DNA from: Vreelandella subterranea
GTDB taxonomy: Bacteria; Pseudomonadota; Gammaproteobacteria; Pseudomonadales; Halomonadaceae
Length of the DNA stretch: 64,000 nucleotides
NCBI RefSeq assembly: GCF_900111305.1
Contig: NZ_FOGS01000006.1
Coordinates: 124,001 to 188,000, forward strand
Direction of reading: 5' to 3'
In this document: one piece after another, positions 61,694-64,000 of the stretch
Position numbering within the stretch: position 1 is the stretch's first letter
How the letters are laid out: the number at the start of each line of letters is the position of its first letter
Program-made: the position numbers and the translations under genes
Notes under the pieces: model-generated
What the model saw: the letters and a program-made list of their open reading frames with translations, nothing else
Databases searched by the model: none
What the model was told of the DNA's origin: nothing

Positions 61694-63115
61694 CTAGCGG
61701 CGCGGGAATCCACCTGGTCCACCCATGCCGCCAGGGCCACCCATGCCACCGGGACCGCCTGGGCCGCCACCGCCGCCCATCATGCCGGACATGCCACGCA
61801 TCATTTTTTCCATGCCGCCTTTTTTGCCGGCTTTTTTCATCATCTTCTGCATCTGCTTGTGCTGCTTGAGCAGACGGTTCAAGTCCGGCACCTGAAGCCC
61901 CGCACCCGCCGCAATACGGCGCTTGCGTGAGCCGTTGATGATTTCAGGCTTGTGGCGCTCCTTGGGGGTCATGGAGTTGATCAACGCCTCAAGCTTGCCG
62001 AGCTCTTTTTCGGGACCGGGCCCCTGGGCCATATCCGCCATCTGCCCCATACCCGGCAGCTTGCCGAGCAAGCCCCCCATGCCACCCATTTTCTTGAGTT
62101 GCTGGAGCTGCTCGCGAAAATCTTCCAGATCGAAGCCATCGCCTTTCTTGACCTTTTTGGCCAACTGGTCGGCTTTGGACTTATCGACCGTGCGCTCGGC
62201 TTCTTCAATCAGCGAGAGCATGTCGCCCATGCCCAGAATCCGCGAGGCGACCCGGTCAGGGTGGAAGGGTTCCAGGGCGTCGACCTTTTCACCGACCCCC
62301 ATGAACTTGATCGGCTTGCCGGTGACATGACGCACCGAGAGCGCAGCACCGCCCCGCGCATCACCGTCGGCCTTGGTCAGGACCACCCCGGTAAGCGGCA
62401 GCGCATCGTGGAACGCTTTTGCGGTATTGACCGCATCCTGGCCGGTCATGGCATCGACAACGAACAGCGTCTCGTCAGGCGTGACGGCTTTATGCAACGC
62501 CTGAATTTCCGCCATCATGGCTTCGTCGATGGCCAGGCGGCCTGCGGTATCGATCAATACGACGTCGTGAAACTGGATTTTGGCGTGCTTGATGGCCGCT
62601 TCGGCAATCGCCACTGGCGCCTGATCCGAGCGGGAGGGGAAGAAATCGACTTCCACCTCTTTGGCTAGCGTCTCCAACTGGTCAATCGCCGCGGGGCGGT
62701 AGACGTCGGCCGAGACCACCAGAACCTTTTTCTTTTCGCGTTCCCGCAGGTAGCGCGCCAGCTTGGCCACCGAGGTGGTTTTACCCGCGCCCTGCAAGCC
62801 CGCCATCAGCACCACGGCCGGAGAGCTCTTTAATGTCAGCCCTTCGTTCGCTTCGCCCATGGTGGCTTCCAGCTCTTGCTGGACAATCTTGACGAACTGC
62901 TGCCCGGGCGAAAGACTTTTGGATACCTCTTGCCCTACGGCCCGTTCGCGCACCCGCTCGACGAAGTCCTTGACCACGGGCAGCGCCACGTCTGCCTCAA
63001 GCAGCGCACGGCGAACTTCCCGCAGGGTATCTTTAATGTTGTCTTCGGTCAGACGCGCCTGACCTTTGATCGATTTTAACGTCTGGGAAAGACGCTCACT
63101 AAGAGTCGAAAACAT
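61694..63115 (-). CDS. ffh: Signal recognition particle protein Ffh
   Basis: 473-residue SRP54 GTPase. N-terminal NG domain with MAGLQGAGKTTSVAKLAR, DTAGRLAIDE and TKADGDARGG; then the Met-rich M domain that binds 4.5S RNA and signal peptides (RKRRIAAGAGLQVPDLNRLL, KQHKQMQKMMKK). The C-terminal tail is extremely Gly/Met/Pro-rich (about 40 residues, ending GGPGGFPRR), which is longer than in E. coli. It is divergent from a YpjD-like gene, as in E. coli. Confidence 0.97.
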   Translation of the reverse strand: MFSTLSERLSQTLKSIKGQARLTEDNIKDTLREVRRALLEADVALPVVKDFVERVRERAVGQEVSKSLSPGQQFVKIVQQELEATMGEANEGLTLKSSPAVVLMAGLQGAGKTTSVAKLARYLREREKKKVLVVSADVYRPAAIDQLETLAKEVEVDFFPSRSDQAPVAIAEAAIKHAKIQFHDVVLIDTAGRLAIDEAMMAEIQALHKAVTPDETLFVVDAMTGQDAVNTAKAFHDALPLTGVVLTKADGDARGGAALSVRHVTGKPIKFMGVGEKVDALEPFHPDRVASRILGMGDMLSLIEEAERTVDKSKADQLAKKVKKGDGFDLEDFREQLQQLKKMGGMGGLLGKLPGMGQMADMAQGPGPEKELGKLEALINSMTPKERHKPEIINGSRKRRIAAGAGLQVPDLNRLLKQHKQMQKMMKKAGKKGGMEKMMRGMSGMMGGGGGPGGPGGMGGPGGMGGPGGFPRR

Positions 63116-63175
63116 GGGGCCTCTCTGCCTCCGTCGCTGTTGCCGGGCTTGACCGGCCCTAGGCTAATGAAAAAG

Positions 63176-63204
63176 ATTATACGCGCTCGCCGCTTGAGTC
63201 TCCA
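63176..63204 (-). promoter_or_regulatory. Sigma-70 promoter for ffh
   Basis: On the minus strand TGGAGA (4 of 6 consensus) and a perfect TATAAT are 17 bases apart, about 60 bases upstream of the ffh ATG. An inverted repeat CTTGAG/CTCAAG (63193-63198 and 63209-63214) flanks the -35 side. Confidence 0.65.
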
Positions 63205-63314
63205 TGGGCTCAAGATATAGATGACTGTGCGTCACTGTAAGGATTCGTTATAGTAGTGGCTTATCAGTTCGATTTGTTTCATTACGACGCGCTGCAAGGC
63301 GCACGGATAGCATC

Positions 63315-64000
63315 ATGCAGGCGCTCCCTTTCGCCACCATCGCCTTTGTTCTCTACATAGCCGCTGCCATCTGGCAGGGGATGGCGCTGTTCCGGCGCGT
63401 GCCCCCGCGCCAGGTCATCGTGCGGCTTTTAGCCGCGTTAGGCCTGTTGCTGCATATCCCGGTGGTGGTTCAGCTCGTCGGGCAAACGCCCGGCTTGCTG
63501 CCCGGTTTTACCACCAGCGCTACACTGCTGATGGCGGTCGCCGTGAACGTGGTCCTGGTCGCAAGCCTGTTCAAGCCCGTGCTCAACGCCGGCATCGCCC
63601 TCTTCCCGCTCGCCGGCATCGCACTGATGGCCGCTACCTGGCTACCCAGCCAAAGCGGTCACAGCGGGCTTACGCCGGGCATTTTGATGCACGCCATCAG
63701 CTCCGCGCTGGCCTTTGCGGTGCTGGCGATTGCCGCCGCACAAGCGGTACTGGTAGGCTTGCAGAATCAGGCATTGCGCCACCATCACATCCGCGGCATT
63801 GTCCAGTCACTTCCTCCGCTTACCACCATGGAGCGGGTGCTCTTCGAGCTGGTGTGGGTCGGCATTATATTGCTGACGCTATCCATTATCAGCGGCTTGC
63901 TGTTCCTGGATAACTTCTTTGCCCAGCACCTCGCCCACAAAACGGTACTGTCACTTCTGGCCTGGGTGATTTTCACCGGGCTCTTGATTGGCCGTTACCG
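63315..64000 (+). CDS. ypjD: CcsA/YpjD-family inner-membrane protein, start only
   Basis: About 228 codons of a membrane protein (MQALPFATIAFVLYIAAAIW) with at least six predicted membrane spans are visible before the end of the window. Segments such as LMHAISSALAFAVLAIAAAQ and VLFELVWVGIILLTLSI are like CcsA/YpjD, whose members handle haem or cytochrome c biogenesis; the E. coli relative YpjD has no firm function. It is divergent from ffh, the order seen in E. coli. Confidence 0.85.
   Translation, partial: MQALPFATIAFVLYIAAAIWQGMALFRRVPPRQVIVRLLAALGLLLHIPVVVQLVGQTPGLLPGFTTSATLLMAVAVNVVLVASLFKPVLNAGIALFPLAGIALMAATWLPSQSGHSGLTPGILMHAISSALAFAVLAIAAAQAVLVGLQNQALRHHHIRGIVQSLPPLTTMERVLFELVWVGIILLTLSIISGLLFLDNFFAQHLAHKTVLSLLAWVIFTGLLIGRY

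Overview
This window looks like a chromosomal segment of a halophilic gammaproteobacterium, most likely a Halomonas-type (Halomonadaceae) genome. The reasons are the gammaproteobacterial gene orders (rpsB-tsf-pyrH-frr-uppS-cdsA-dxr-rseP-bamA-skp-lpxD-fabZ-lpxA-lpxB-rnhB-dnaE, map-glnD-dapC-dapD-dapE, ftsY-ftsE-ftsX-rpoH, ffh-rpsP-rimM-trmD-rplS), the high G+C content with strong codon bias, and the Glu/Asp-rich proteins and linkers. I found no rRNA, tRNA, CRISPR array, prophage, transposase gene or integrase other than XerD. Most of the window is conserved housekeeping DNA.

Layout. 1-15.55 kb (minus strand): translation and envelope biogenesis, from rpsB and tsf through UMP kinase, ribosome recycling, isoprenoid and phospholipid precursors (uppS, cdsA, dxr), the site-2 protease RseP, outer-membrane assembly (bamA, skp), lipid A synthesis (lpxD, fabZ, lpxA, lpxB), rnhB and the start of dnaE. 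15.9-23.9 kb (plus strand): map, glnD and a lysine/diaminopimelate set (dapC, a YffB-like thioredoxin-fold gene, dapD, dapE and a coupled unknown gene); a 154-bp nested inverted repeat lies between glnD and dapC. 23.9-30.3 kb: a membrane-anchored cold-shock-domain protein, slyX, alanine dehydrogenase, a thioesterase, rlmI, mutM, rpmG, rpmB and radC. 30.4-35.2 kb (plus strand): coaBC, dut, algC-type phosphomutase, argB and slmA. 35.3-39.2 kb (minus): rpoH and ftsX-ftsE-ftsY. 39.3-43.7 kb: rsmD, zapB, rimI, a HolD-like gene, bolA, an MFS exporter and a small acidic unknown.

43.8-64 kb: lysS and prfB (with the classical programmed frameshift) are followed by an accessory segment at about 46.6-52.8 kb. 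It holds a FadL-type porin, a MerR regulator with a copper P1B-ATPase and a 26-residue membrane peptide, an Xre-RES toxin-antitoxin pair and a YitT-type membrane protein. After it the conserved minus-strand order resumes with recJ, thrC, hom, dsbC, xerD, rplS, trmD, rimM, rpsP and ffh, and the window ends in a divergent CcsA/YpjD-like membrane gene. In E. coli recJ and prfB are adjacent, so this accessory segment appears to sit inside an ancestral operon.

The regions most worth a second look are the Xre-RES pair, whose promoter is embedded in a two-layer concentric palindrome, the metal-response cassette with its orphan membrane peptide and atypical MerR cysteines, the nested inverted repeat before dapC, the membrane-tethered cold-shock protein, and the long HolD-like protein. 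I do not see a clearly new multi-gene system.
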